Below are positions 6,097-11,865 of a stretch of DNA of 11,865 bases, piece after piece (within the stretch, counting starts at the first letter, position 1; each line of letters starts with the position of its first letter). The stretch lies in NCBI GenBank assembly GCA_902765655.1, contig CACXAK010000070.1:1-11865 (forward strand). The letters are read 5' to 3'. This stretch comes from an uncultured bacterium. Its GTDB lineage: Bacteria > Cyanobacteriota > Vampirovibrionia > Gastranaerophilales > Gastranaerophilaceae. A program made the position numbers and the translations under genes. The notes beneath the pieces were generated by a model. The model worked only from the letters and a program-made list of their open reading frames with translations, made no database searches and was not told the DNA's origin.

Positions 6097-6234
6097 ATGT
6101 CAAAATGGGTTTGTAGTGTATGCGGTTATGAATATGATCCTGCTGAAAACGGTAATGTTGCATTTGAAGATTTGCCGGAAGATTGGGTTTGCCCACTTTG
6201 CGGTGTCGGTAAAGATCAATTTGAACAGGCATAG
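6097..6234 (+). CDS. Rubredoxin (short 45-residue type)
   Basis: Rubredoxin is a small cytoplasmic electron carrier with one Fe bound by four cysteines. In anaerobes it often donates electrons to oxygen- and superoxide-detoxifying enzymes. The 45-aa product has the paired motifs [12 protein letters not shown] (Cys6, Cys9) and [17 protein letters not shown] (Cys32, Cys35), with the conserved aromatic residues Trp4, Tyr11, Tyr13, Phe23, Trp30 and Phe42. The loop between the Cys pairs is about seven residues shorter than in the usual 52-54-aa rubredoxins, as in the 45-residue Desulfovibrio desulfuricans protein. AAAGGAG lies 7 nt upstream of the ATG. The gene has its own promoter and strong terminator, so it is monocistronic. 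No partner reductase or rubrerythrin is nearby. Confidence 0.95.
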   Translation: MSKWVCSVCGYEYDPAENGNVAFEDLPEDWVCPLCGVGKDQFEQA

Positions 6235-6249
6235 ATAAATTTTAAATAT

Positions 6250-6287
6250 AAGTAAGTCGGTATAAAATATATCGGCTTACTTTTTTT
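6250..6287 (+). terminator. Rubredoxin rho-independent terminator
   Basis: A 15-bp stem (6250-6264 with 6268-6282, two G-U pairs) with an AAA loop ends in a run of seven T (6281-6287). The T-run ends 1 nt before a TATAAT -10 hexamer that probably serves the next gene, so terminator and promoter nearly overlap. Confidence 0.88.
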
Positions 6288-6288
6288 G

Positions 6289-6294
6289 TATAAT
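6289..6294 (+). promoter_or_regulatory. -10 box of a probable leaderless transcript (gene at 6301)
   Basis: Perfect TATAAT ends 6 nt before the ATG, so transcription would start at or next to the A of the start codon. No good -35 is visible, because that position lies in the preceding terminator stem. No Shine-Dalgarno exists for this gene. Confidence 0.55.
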
Positions 6295-6300
6295 ATTTGT

Positions 6301-7113
6301 ATGGAAAAAGAAGCAAAAGATTTAATAAAATATTTCAGGAGCATCGGTCTGGAAGTTCATACATCAACTCAGGCAAGGGGCAATCAGGGGTTTTATATGA
6401 AAAAGCGCATTGATGTTTCAAAGAATATTCCGCCGGAAAGAATCATTCCTGTTTTGCTTCATGAATTTGCACATTATATACATTCCCGGATTGAGCCATT
6501 AATGGAAAAGACGGGCGGGTCTCTTGAAATTATTTTTGATGATGATTGTGCCAAATTTTATGAAAATGAGCTTCTTGAAGTAACAAAGTTTGTTGATAAA
6601 AATTCAAAATGTGAAAAGCTTTTACACCATAAAGAACTTATAAAAGAAAAAATCGGAGAATATGAAAGAATAATAAAAGATAAATATCCAAAGTTTTTGC
6701 GTTCAAAAAAATTTGCGGAATTTAACAAATATATCAAGGGGTCAAATGCAAAATATCTTTTAAAATATGACAGAGTAAAACTTGTTACAGCCACATTAAA
6801 CCGCAGGGTTGATGTTTATACAATTGATAACATTGAAAATGATTTTACCGATATGCCAAAAGAATTTGCGGCTTATATAAGATTAAAATCCTGTCAGAAA
6901 AAGCAATCAAGGATTAGTGCAAAAATTAATAAAATGAATAAGTATTATTCAAAACCGACAGAACTTTTTGCACGCTTTGTAGAAGGATTATACATAAACA
7001 AAGAGCAAGTATGTGTACTTGCTCCGAATTGTTATAAAAGATTTTCTGAATTACTAAACGCAGGTTATTACAAAGAGTTGCGCAACGTAATTATCAATCT
7101 AATTTCAATATAG
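6301..7113 (+). CDS. Putative zinc metallopeptidase (HExxH), unknown substrate
   Basis: The 270-aa product has the zincin motif HEFAH (54-58), preceded by a hydrophobic strand-helix (IIPVLLHEFAHYIH); His54 and His58 would bind zinc and Glu55 would be the catalytic base. A later segment, KPTELFARFVEG (218-229), resembles the helix that supplies the third, Glu ligand in gluzincins tied to phage and polyvalent proteins (consensus like KPxELFARAFE). The middle (about 84-215) is Lys-rich and helical. There is no signal peptide, so it should be cytoplasmic. The ATG at 6301 is preferred over an in-frame TTG at 6286, because that TTG lies in the rubredoxin terminator T-run. The gene overlaps the convergent zinc-ribbon gene by 20 nt. 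Substrate and family are uncertain. Confidence 0.65.
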   Translation: MEKEAKDLIKYFRSIGLEVHTSTQARGNQGFYMKKRIDVSKNIPPERIIPVLLHEFAHYIHSRIEPLMEKTGGSLEIIFDDDCAKFYENELLEVTKFVDKNSKCEKLLHHKELIKEKIGEYERIIKDKYPKFLRSKKFAEFNKYIKGSNAKYLLKYDRVKLVTATLNRRVDVYTIDNIENDFTDMPKEFAAYIRLKSCQKKQSRISAKINKMNKYYSKPTELFARFVEGLYINKEQVCVLAPNCYKRFSELLNAGYYKELRNVIINLISI

Positions 7114-7609
7114 AATAAAATAATTTTTGTCCCAGGTTACGTTTTGCCTTTCTCTGGGCAAGAGTTTCATCAATTTCTTTGATTTCGTATCCGACTTTAT
7201 CGAATAAGAAATCTATTGTAGCTTCTTTTCTTTCCTTATCATTTTTGAATTCGGCTCTTATTTTTTCGAGCTCGCCGTGGTCAAGGAATTTCCCGCCACA
7301 AATGTAACAATCATCAACAACAACTTCTCCTTCGTTAGTTGTTGTGTTTTTAACCATTTGTCCTCCGCAGGCAGGACAAATTCTTATCGCATCTTCATCT
7401 GTCGGAGTAAATGTTTTGCCGTGTAATTTTTCTTGTATGGCATCAATATTTTCGTGTTCTTCATTAAATTTGTCAAATTCCCTGTTGTCAAAAAATATTC
7501 CGCCGCACCCGTTGGTGCAAATGTCAATGTTTATACCTTCTGACGGTATTAATATTTTTTCCATTTCTTTGCCGCAGGCAGGGCATTTGATTGTTTCTAA
7601 TGTGTCCAT
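7094..7609 (-). CDS. Double zinc-ribbon protein (zf-TFIIB family)
   Basis: From the ATG at 7609 the protein is 171 aa. AAGGAG (7615-7620) lies 5 nt before this ATG. A longer reading from 7675 would add 22 residues with no such site. Two TFIIB-like zinc ribbons are visible. The first has Cys9/Cys12 (CPACGKEM) and Cys31/Cys35 followed by GGIFFDNREFDKF. The second has Cys78/Cys81 (CPACGGQM) and Cys101/Cys104 followed by GGKFLDHGELEKI. These match the 'CPxC...C..CGGxWLDxGELEKL' pattern of the zf-TFIIB Pfam family, whose role in bacteria is not well established; nucleic-acid or protein binding is assumed. The C-terminal 50 residues are charged and helical. It is divergent from the amidase gene (about 92 bp between starts) and its 3' end overlaps the 6301 gene. 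Confidence 0.85.
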   Translation of the reverse strand: MDTLETIKCPACGKEMEKILIPSEGINIDICTNGCGGIFFDNREFDKFNEEHENIDAIQEKLHGKTFTPTDEDAIRICPACGGQMVKNTTTNEGEVVVDDCYICGGKFLDHGELEKIRAEFKNDKERKEATIDFLFDKVGYEIKEIDETLAQRKAKRNLGQKLFYSILKLD

Positions 7610-7667
7610 ATAATCTCCTTTTTCTTGATAATATATTATTAACGTAAATTTTTCATCATTTAAAAAG

Positions 7668-7695
7668 TTGAACATCTTCGATAATTATGTAAAAT
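7668..7695 (+). promoter_or_regulatory. Amidase promoter, probably leaderless
   Basis: TTGAAC (7668-7673) and TAAAAT (7690-7695) are 16 nt apart. The -10 ends 6 nt before the ATG at 7702, the same spacing as at 6301 and 10597. No Shine-Dalgarno precedes the ATG. Confidence 0.5.
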
Positions 7696-7701
7696 GTATT
7701 T

Positions 7702-9072
7702 ATGAAGAAAAAATATTGGGCTTTATTATTGTTTTTAATATTTGCGGGAAACGTTGTTTTTGGATTTCAGATTGTATACCCTAAAAAACAGAACGTTGTT
7801 ATAAATTCTGATAAAACTTTTTTTATCGGGAATGAAAAGACTGATAAAACCCTAAAAATCAATAATTCAGAGGTTAATCTCCACAAATCCGGCGGGTTTA
7901 AACATGTTGTAAAATTGAATTATGGGAATAATATTTTTGTTATAGATAATGGCGGGCAAAAACAAATATTTAATATTACCCGTCTTCAACCGGTGAAAAA
8001 TGCGGCTGTATCGACTCCCAAAGCAATATATTATGATAATCCGATAATTATTGTGACATCAAAAGATAGTGTTCCTTTACGATCAACTCCTGTTGATGCA
8101 GGACTAAACCGCTTACAGCACCTCCCTGCAGGTATTGAATTTATTGCAACAGGTGAGGAACGTGGCTTTTACCGCGTAAAACTCGGGCTTGATGGTTTCG
8201 GTTTTATCGCAAAAGATTCTGCATCAAAATCTGAAAATGAATCATTGCTATACGCAAATGTGCAGTATGATAACCGATTAAATAATAAAAAAGAAAAATC
8301 TGTTGAATTTTTTCTTGATAAAAAGGTTCCTTATACCGTAACAGACAATAACTCCGGATTAGATATTGTTCTGTATAATGTCGATAATTTTATGTATGAA
8401 AAGTATGAAGAACATATAGATGGCAAACCATTCGGGTATTCAAGTTATTTCAATAATAGCGGTATGCTTGTGATATCTAAAAAAGAATTCCCAAAAGTAA
8501 GCGCTAAAACTCCGTTAAAAGGCATAAAAATAACAATTGACCCAGGTCATGGAGGAAGTGAAGCAGGTGCAATAGGTTGTCTTGGACATAAAGAAAAAGA
8601 TGTTAATCTTGAAATAGCAAAAAATCTCCGTGACAAGCTTGAAAAGTCAGGCGCAATTGTTTATATGACAAGGGATGATGATTCGTATGTCGGTTTATCA
8701 GAACGTGTTGAAAAATCCAATTATTTTGATGCCGATATATTTTTGAGTATTCACAATAATGCTTTGCCGGATTCTCTTGCAGATCGTGATGCAAGCGGAA
8801 CCGAAACATATTATTTTTATCCGCAGTCAAAAGAACTTGCTCAGATTCTTGCAAAATCCGTATCCGAGCAAACAGGTTTTAAAAACGGAGGTGCGAGGGG
8901 TAAAAGTCTTGCTGTTGTCAGAAATACACAGAGTATTGCTGTTCTCTTAGAAGTTGGTTATATGATTAATCCCGATGATAATTCTAAATTGATTAATAAA
9001 GATTTTCAAAATAAAATTACAGAAGGTATAGTAATTGGGCTTGAAAGGTATTTAAGACAAGATGGCATATAA
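7702..9072 (+). CDS. N-acetylmuramoyl-L-alanine amidase (Amidase_3) with SH3b-like domain
   Basis: This secreted enzyme should cut the amide bond between muramic acid and the peptide stem of peptidoglycan. The 456-aa product has a signal peptide (KKK followed by a hydrophobic core, about 1-22), an N-terminal beta-rich region (about 24-95), an SH3b-like wall-binding domain (about 122-172, with 'VPLRSTPVDAG' and 'GFYRVKLG'), a beta-rich linker (about 180-262) and a C-terminal Amidase_3 domain (273-454). The zinc-site residues are present: His283 in TIDPGHGG, Glu298 in GHKEKDVNLEIA, His351 in LSIHNNA and catalytic Glu417 in LLEVGYMINPDD. The domain order resembles AmiC-like cell-separation or remodelling enzymes. 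Its last 11 nt overlap the DUF3326 gene, so the two are probably co-transcribed. Confidence 0.92.
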   Translation: MKKKYWALLLFLIFAGNVVFGFQIVYPKKQNVVINSDKTFFIGNEKTDKTLKINNSEVNLHKSGGFKHVVKLNYGNNIFVIDNGGQKQIFNITRLQPVKNAAVSTPKAIYYDNPIIIVTSKDSVPLRSTPVDAGLNRLQHLPAGIEFIATGEERGFYRVKLGLDGFGFIAKDSASKSENESLLYANVQYDNRLNNKKEKSVEFFLDKKVPYTVTDNNSGLDIVLYNVDNFMYEKYEEHIDGKPFGYSSYFNNSGMLVISKKEFPKVSAKTPLKGIKITIDPGHGGSEAGAIGCLGHKEKDVNLEIAKNLRDKLEKSGAIVYMTRDDDSYVGLSERVEKSNYFDADIFLSIHNNALPDSLADRDASGTETYYFYPQSKELAQILAKSVSEQTGFKNGGARGKSLAVVRNTQSIAVLLEVGYMINPDDNSKLINKDFQNKITEGIVIGLERYLRQDGI

Positions 9073-10039
9073 TGGTGAAAAACTGGGGGCATTTATTGTT
9101 CCGACAGGAATTGGTGCAAGTATTGGCGGATATGCCGGAGATGCATCCATGTATGCAAGAAAATTCGCGCGAAAATCAAAGCTCATTGTAAACCCCAATG
9201 TGGTAAATGCAGGTGGTTTTTCAGGGATTACCGATAATATGCTCTATGTCGAAGGATATTCTTTAGACAGCTTTTTTAAGGGCGAAATAAATCTTATCCC
9301 GTCTTGTAATAATAAAATTGGTATTGTATATGACAGAGCAATCCCTAATGATGTTTTAAATATTCATATAAATACTCAAAATGCTGTAAAAACGGTTTAT
9401 GGTGTAAATTTATGCGAGTATGAAGAAACAGATGAAGACGTTGGTGTAAAATTTTATGTTACTGACGACGGCATATCTGTTGGCAGGGTAGATAACATAT
9501 CAACGTTGGAAAATTCCTGTCAATGTTTAATTGATAAGGGCTGTGAGGCGATTGCGATAGTATGTATGTTTGATGAACCGGAAGGTGACAATGAAGATTA
9601 TTCAAGCGGTTTGGGGGTTGATCCTGTCGGAGGGGTTGAAGCAATTATTTCTCACGATATTTCTATGAAATTTAAAATTCCTTGCGCTCATTCTCCGGCT
9701 TTTGAAGATTACCGAATTTATCCCAAGCTTGTAAATCCTAAATCAGCGTCAGAATATATAACACCGACATTTTTGCCCTGCATTTTGCTTGGGCTTTCTA
9801 ATGCCCCAAAGATTTCTACCGATTTAACAAAAGGAATAAATATAAAAGATTTGGATTATCTTGTTATGGCTTATGACTGTCTTGGGTCTACCCCTGTTTT
9901 TGAGGCAATTAAGCGTAATATAAAAGTTTATGCTGTTAAGGAAAACAAAACTGAACTTAATGTAACTAAAGATAAACTCTTTCCGCATAGTAATATTATT
10001 GAAGTTGAAACTTATGATGAATTATTAAATCTTATATAA
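9062..10039 (+). CDS. DUF3326 family protein
   Basis: The 325-aa product begins LGAFIVPTGIGASIGGYAGDA, followed by 'LIVNPNVVNAGGF' and 'NMLYVEGYSLDSF', which I recognise as the N-terminal signature of DUF3326, a family found mainly in cyanobacteria and plastids. Other conserved-looking stretches are 'GIVYDRAIPND' and 'GLGVDPVGGVEAIISH' with 'KFKIPCAHSPAFEDY'. No biochemical role is established to my knowledge. The Gly-rich start and the 'DPVGGVEA' and 'PCAHSPAF' loops look like an active or ligand-binding site. There is no signal peptide. The ATG overlaps the amidase stop by 11 nt and only a distant AAAGG is present, so translation is probably coupled. The 3' end overlaps the convergent TPR gene by 8 nt. 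Confidence 0.78.
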   Translation: MAYNGEKLGAFIVPTGIGASIGGYAGDASMYARKFARKSKLIVNPNVVNAGGFSGITDNMLYVEGYSLDSFFKGEINLIPSCNNKIGIVYDRAIPNDVLNIHINTQNAVKTVYGVNLCEYEETDEDVGVKFYVTDDGISVGRVDNISTLENSCQCLIDKGCEAIAIVCMFDEPEGDNEDYSSGLGVDPVGGVEAIISHDISMKFKIPCAHSPAFEDYRIYPKLVNPKSASEYITPTFLPCILLGLSNAPKISTDLTKGINIKDLDYLVMAYDCLGSTPVFEAIKRNIKVYAVKENKTELNVTKDKLFPHSNIIEVETYDELLNLI

Positions 10040-10514
10040 TATATTTTTGCAAAATAAGTTTTTTCAATGCTTTGCCGTATATATGCTGGGGCTCAACCTG
10101 CAGTAATTTTTCAATATATTCAAGGGTTTTATGGTAATCGCCGAGCTTTTTATAAGCCGCTGCTATTGCATATAACGCGTCCTGAAATTGCGGGTCCAAT
10201 TCTATTGCTTTTTCTAAATCTTTTATTGCATTTTCAATTTTCGGGTTTTGAATATCTTTTCTTGTTAAAATGATTTTTGCTCTGTTGTAATAAGCATCTG
10301 TCATATTCTTATCTATGCTTATTGCTTTTGTGTAGTCCATCATTGCTTCGTCATACTCTTCAAGTGAATGATAGCAGGCGCCTCTGTAAAAATAGGAAAT
10401 CGCAAAATCATTTTTCATTTCAATGGATTTTGTTATGTGTTCTATTGCGCTTTCAAATTTTCTCCGCTGAAAATCAGCGATACCATTATCCAAATAAAAT
10501 TTATAATTTATCAT
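10032..10514 (-). CDS. TPR-repeat protein
   Basis: The 160-aa product is made almost entirely of about four tetratricopeptide repeats (about 3-36, 37-70, 71-109 and 110-143), with hallmark residues such as 'AISYFYRGACYHSLEEYDEAMMDYTKAI' split over helices A and B, 'DAYYNRAKI' and 'NAIKDLEKAIELDPQ'. The third repeat carries a short insert, TRKDIQNPK (85-93). TPR arrays are protein-binding scaffolds; the partner is unknown. There is no signal peptide. The ATG has no Shine-Dalgarno, and TATAAT ends 7 nt upstream on the minus strand, so the mRNA may be leaderless. It is divergent from TspO and convergent with DUF3326. Confidence 0.88.
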   Translation of the reverse strand: MINYKFYLDNGIADFQRRKFESAIEHITKSIEMKNDFAISYFYRGACYHSLEEYDEAMMDYTKAISIDKNMTDAYYNRAKIILTRKDIQNPKIENAIKDLEKAIELDPQFQDALYAIAAAYKKLGDYHKTLEYIEKLLQVEPQHIYGKALKKLILQKYII

Positions 10515-10521
10515 AGCTTTT

Positions 10522-10527
10522 ATTATA
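10522..10527 (-). promoter_or_regulatory. -10 box of a probable leaderless transcript (TPR gene)
   Basis: On the minus strand TATAAT occupies 10527-10522 and ends 7 nt before the ATG at 10514. No consensus -35 is seen at 17 nt. The surrounding DNA is very AT-rich, so a chance match is possible. Confidence 0.42.
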
Positions 10528-10544
10528 ATATAATTTATTCTTAT

Positions 10545-10568
10545 ATTCTACCCCGATGGGGAATGAAT
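10545..10568. repeat. Imperfect dyad between divergent TPR and tspO promoters
   Basis: CCCC (10551-10554) and GGGG (10558-10561) form an inverted repeat around GAT. Flanking ATTC (10545-10548) and GAAT (10565-10568) extend it imperfectly. It is the only G/C-rich patch in the intergenic region and sits between the two divergent -10 boxes, where an operator could act on both genes. Confidence 0.3.
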
Positions 10569-10584
10569 TTATTTTATATAAAAT

Positions 10585-10590
10585 TAAAAT
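10585..10590 (+). promoter_or_regulatory. -10 box of a probable leaderless transcript (tspO)
   Basis: TAAAAT ends 6 nt before the ATG at 10597. No Shine-Dalgarno is present. An overlapping upstream TATAAA (about 10577-10582) is an alternative -10 that would leave a short leader. No clear -35 is seen. Confidence 0.4.
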
Positions 10591-10596
10591 CATAAT

Positions 10597-10986
10597 ATGT
10601 ATAATTCTGATTGGTTCACTACACTTAACAAACCTATGTTCAATCCTCCGACGGAGTTGTTTTCTCCGGTGTGGGTTGTGCTTTATTGTATGATAGGGCT
10701 TAGTTTAATTTTGTATATCCATGAGGATTGTGAGTGCTCGAAAATCAGAGGTTATATATATTTTGGCATACAACTGTTCTTTAATCTGATATGGAGCCCT
10801 GTGTTTTTTCTTATGCGAAATATCGGTTTTGCGTTGTTTATAATTATTTTGCTCGATATTTTTACAATAATGACGGCGAAAGAATTCTTTAAAGTATCAA
10901 AATTGTGCGGATATCTTTTGATACCTTATATTTTATGGCTGCTATTTGCGACATATCTCAACGGGGCATATTTTTATCTTAATTAA
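10597..10986 (+). CDS. tspO: TspO/MBR family protein, lacking the first transmembrane helix
   Basis: TspO/MBR proteins are small Trp-rich membrane proteins that bind porphyrins and sterol-like ligands. The 129-aa product shows the family signatures 'WFTTLNKPMFNPPTELFSPVW' in two parts (Trp6 to Pro18, then Pro24-Val25-Trp26), 'QLFFNLIWSPVFF' (59-71) and 'PYILWLLFATYLNGAYFYLN' near the end (110-129). Only four hydrophobic helices are visible (about 23-42, 52-72, 75-95 and 104-127). Canonical members (about 150-165 aa) have another helix before the W-x-x-L-x-K-P loop. An in-frame TAA at 10585-10587 rules out an upstream extension. It ends by sharing TTAA with the stop of mnmA on the other strand. 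Confidence 0.88.
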   Translation: MYNSDWFTTLNKPMFNPPTELFSPVWVVLYCMIGLSLILYIHEDCECSKIRGYIYFGIQLFFNLIWSPVFFLMRNIGFALFIIILLDIFTIMTAKEFFKVSKLCGYLLIPYILWLLFATYLNGAYFYLN

Positions 10987-11865
10987 CTTACGCTTTTAAT
11001 TACCCCGCCGCCAAGCACTTTGTCCTCGTCGTAAAATACCGCAGATTGACCGATAGCAATTGATTTTTGCATATCTTCAAATATTACTTCAACTTCACCA
11101 TTATTTAAGGGTCTGATTTCAACAGGTGTTGGCTGCTGAGTTGAGCGAATTTTTGCCTGACATTTTATGGGCTCTTTTAAATCTTCTATTGCTATCCAGT
11201 TAAGATCGTCAGCAACGAGTGACTTTTTAAACGTTTTATCTGCAGGGCCTATAACGACTTCATTTGTATCTTTTCTTAATTCTAATACATACAATGGCTC
11301 TGTAGAAGATACTCCGATACCTTTTCTTTGCCCGATTGTATAATTCCATATACCCTTGTGCTGACCTAAAACTTTTCCGCCTAAATCAACAATATTCCCG
11401 ATTTTATCTTCAACTCCCAAAAGTTCATTATAATCCCCGCCGTAAAAATCCTGACTGTCAGGTTTATCTGCTGCCCGGAGCCCGTTTTCTTTTGCAATTT
11501 GTCTTATTTGTTCTTTTGTGTAGTTCCCTAACGGTAAAATTATGTTTTTTAATTGTTCCTGTTTTAGTCTGTATAAAAAGTATGACTGATCTTTGTGAGG
11601 CGCTATCCCCCGTTTTAATATGAAACGCCCGTTTTCTTCTTCCACTCTTGCATAGTGACCGGTTGCGAATTTGTCAAATTCTACTCCGTTTAATCTTGCG
11701 ACTTCCGGTAAAACCCCGAACTTTATGAGTGCGTTACACCAGACACATGGATTTGGGGTATGTCCTTGTAAATATTCTTTTTTAAAGTTTTCTAAAACAA
11801 TATTTTCATACTTCGTTACGCAATCTACAACGTGATATGGTATTCCTAGCTGATTGGCAAGATTC
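10983..11865 (-). CDS. mnmA: tRNA-specific 2-thiouridylase MnmA, missing its N-terminus (runs off the window)
   Basis: MnmA adenylates U34 of the tRNAs for Lys, Glu and Gln and inserts sulfur at C2. The minus frame is open from the window edge to TAA at 10985-10983, giving 293 residues of an enzyme usually about 355-370 aa; the N-terminal ATP-binding SGGxDS loop lies outside. Visible landmarks are 'GHTPNPCVWCNALIKFG' (34-50 of the fragment), 'FDKFATGHYARVE' (63-75), 'HKDQSYFLYRL' (90-100), 'KPDSQDFYGGDYNELLG' (134-150), 'YTIGQRKGIGV' and a C-terminal beta-barrel. The canonical second catalytic cysteine (DSQ-D-I-C-F type) is absent: Tyr stands there, within a shortened loop. Cys15, Cys40 and Cys43 remain. 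The ATG visible at 11645 is internal, not the start. Confidence 0.93.
   Translation of the reverse strand, partial: NLANQLGIPYHVVDCVTKYENIVLENFKKEYLQGHTPNPCVWCNALIKFGVLPEVARLNGVEFDKFATGHYARVEEENGRFILKRGIAPHKDQSYFLYRLKQEQLKNIILPLGNYTKEQIRQIAKENGLRAADKPDSQDFYGGDYNELLGVEDKIGNIVDLGGKVLGQHKGIWNYTIGQRKGIGVSSTEPLYVLELRKDTNEVVIGPADKTFKKSLVADDLNWIAIEDLKEPIKCQAKIRSTQQPTPVEIRPLNNGEVEVIFEDMQKSIAIGQSAVFYDEDKVLGGGVIKSVS

Noticed and set aside
10368..10595. Plus-strand frames opposite the TPR gene and its promoter region
   Set aside because: The TPR protein explains this stretch and the plus frames show no domain or ribosome site.
11336..11623. Plus-strand 95-codon frame opposite mnmA
   Set aside because: The minus strand carries continuous MnmA motifs here; the plus frame is a shadow.
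11645..11645. ATG at 11645 as the start of the mnmA gene
   Set aside because: The same frame continues to the window edge with TPNPC, IKFG and FATGHYAR motifs, so the ATG is an internal Met codon.
1..11865. A complete defence, toxin-antitoxin or phage system
   Set aside because: The HEFAH protein and the first nuclease motif hint at such functions, but no partner genes, integrase, capsid or antitoxin are visible.

Overview
The window is AT-rich, gene-dense DNA that most resembles a non-photosynthetic, anaerobic relative of cyanobacteria (Melainabacteria/Vampirovibrionia, Gastranaerophilales-like). The main support is a DUF3326 protein, a family otherwise known mostly from cyanobacteria and plastids. 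A MacAB-type exporter and a secreted Amidase_3 suggest a Gram-negative envelope, and a 45-residue rubredoxin of the Desulfovibrio type suggests anaerobic life. The taxonomic placement is inference. No rRNA, tRNA, CRISPR array, insertion sequence or complete phage module was seen.

Layout. Positions 1-103 (minus) hold the start of an RNase H-fold nuclease. Positions 136-3697 (plus) form an exporter operon: a MacA-like adaptor that has lost its N-terminal half, a DUF3137 membrane protein, a MacB-type ATPase and a separate MacB-type permease. It ends in a perfect 12-bp bidirectional terminator shared with a convergent gene for a small Gly/Met-rich protein with a repeated aromatic motif (3734-4186, minus). 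The stretch 4187-4712 is not empty. It holds a compact promoter / 16-codon ORF / terminator unit (4293-4468), a second small ORF (4566-4652), and a very strong Shine-Dalgarno before a TTG-started ORF that overlaps the next gene. Positions 4713-6027 encode an unrecognised membrane-associated protein that appears split by a +1 frameshift at an A5 run.

The right half (6061-11865) has rubredoxin with a strong extended -10 promoter and a 15-bp terminator, a HEFAH metallopeptidase-like protein, a double zinc-ribbon protein (minus), an N-acetylmuramoyl-L-alanine amidase overlapping a DUF3326 gene, a TPR protein (minus), a short TspO/MBR protein, and most of mnmA (minus, running off the window).

Two organisational themes recur. 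First, four genes that begin transcription units (6301, 7702 and 10597 on plus, 10514 on minus) lack a Shine-Dalgarno and have a TATAAT/TAAAAT hexamer ending 6 or 7 nt before the ATG, which suggests leaderless mRNAs. Genes inside operons, or with a leader, carry good Shine-Dalgarno sequences. Second, three convergent gene pairs overlap at their stop ends by 20, 8 and 4 nt. I do not see a recognisable new defence or biosynthetic system. The best leads are the leaderless promoter pattern, the small-ORF region at 4293-4759, the frameshifted orphan protein, the truncated adaptor, and the MnmA variant without the usual second catalytic cysteine.
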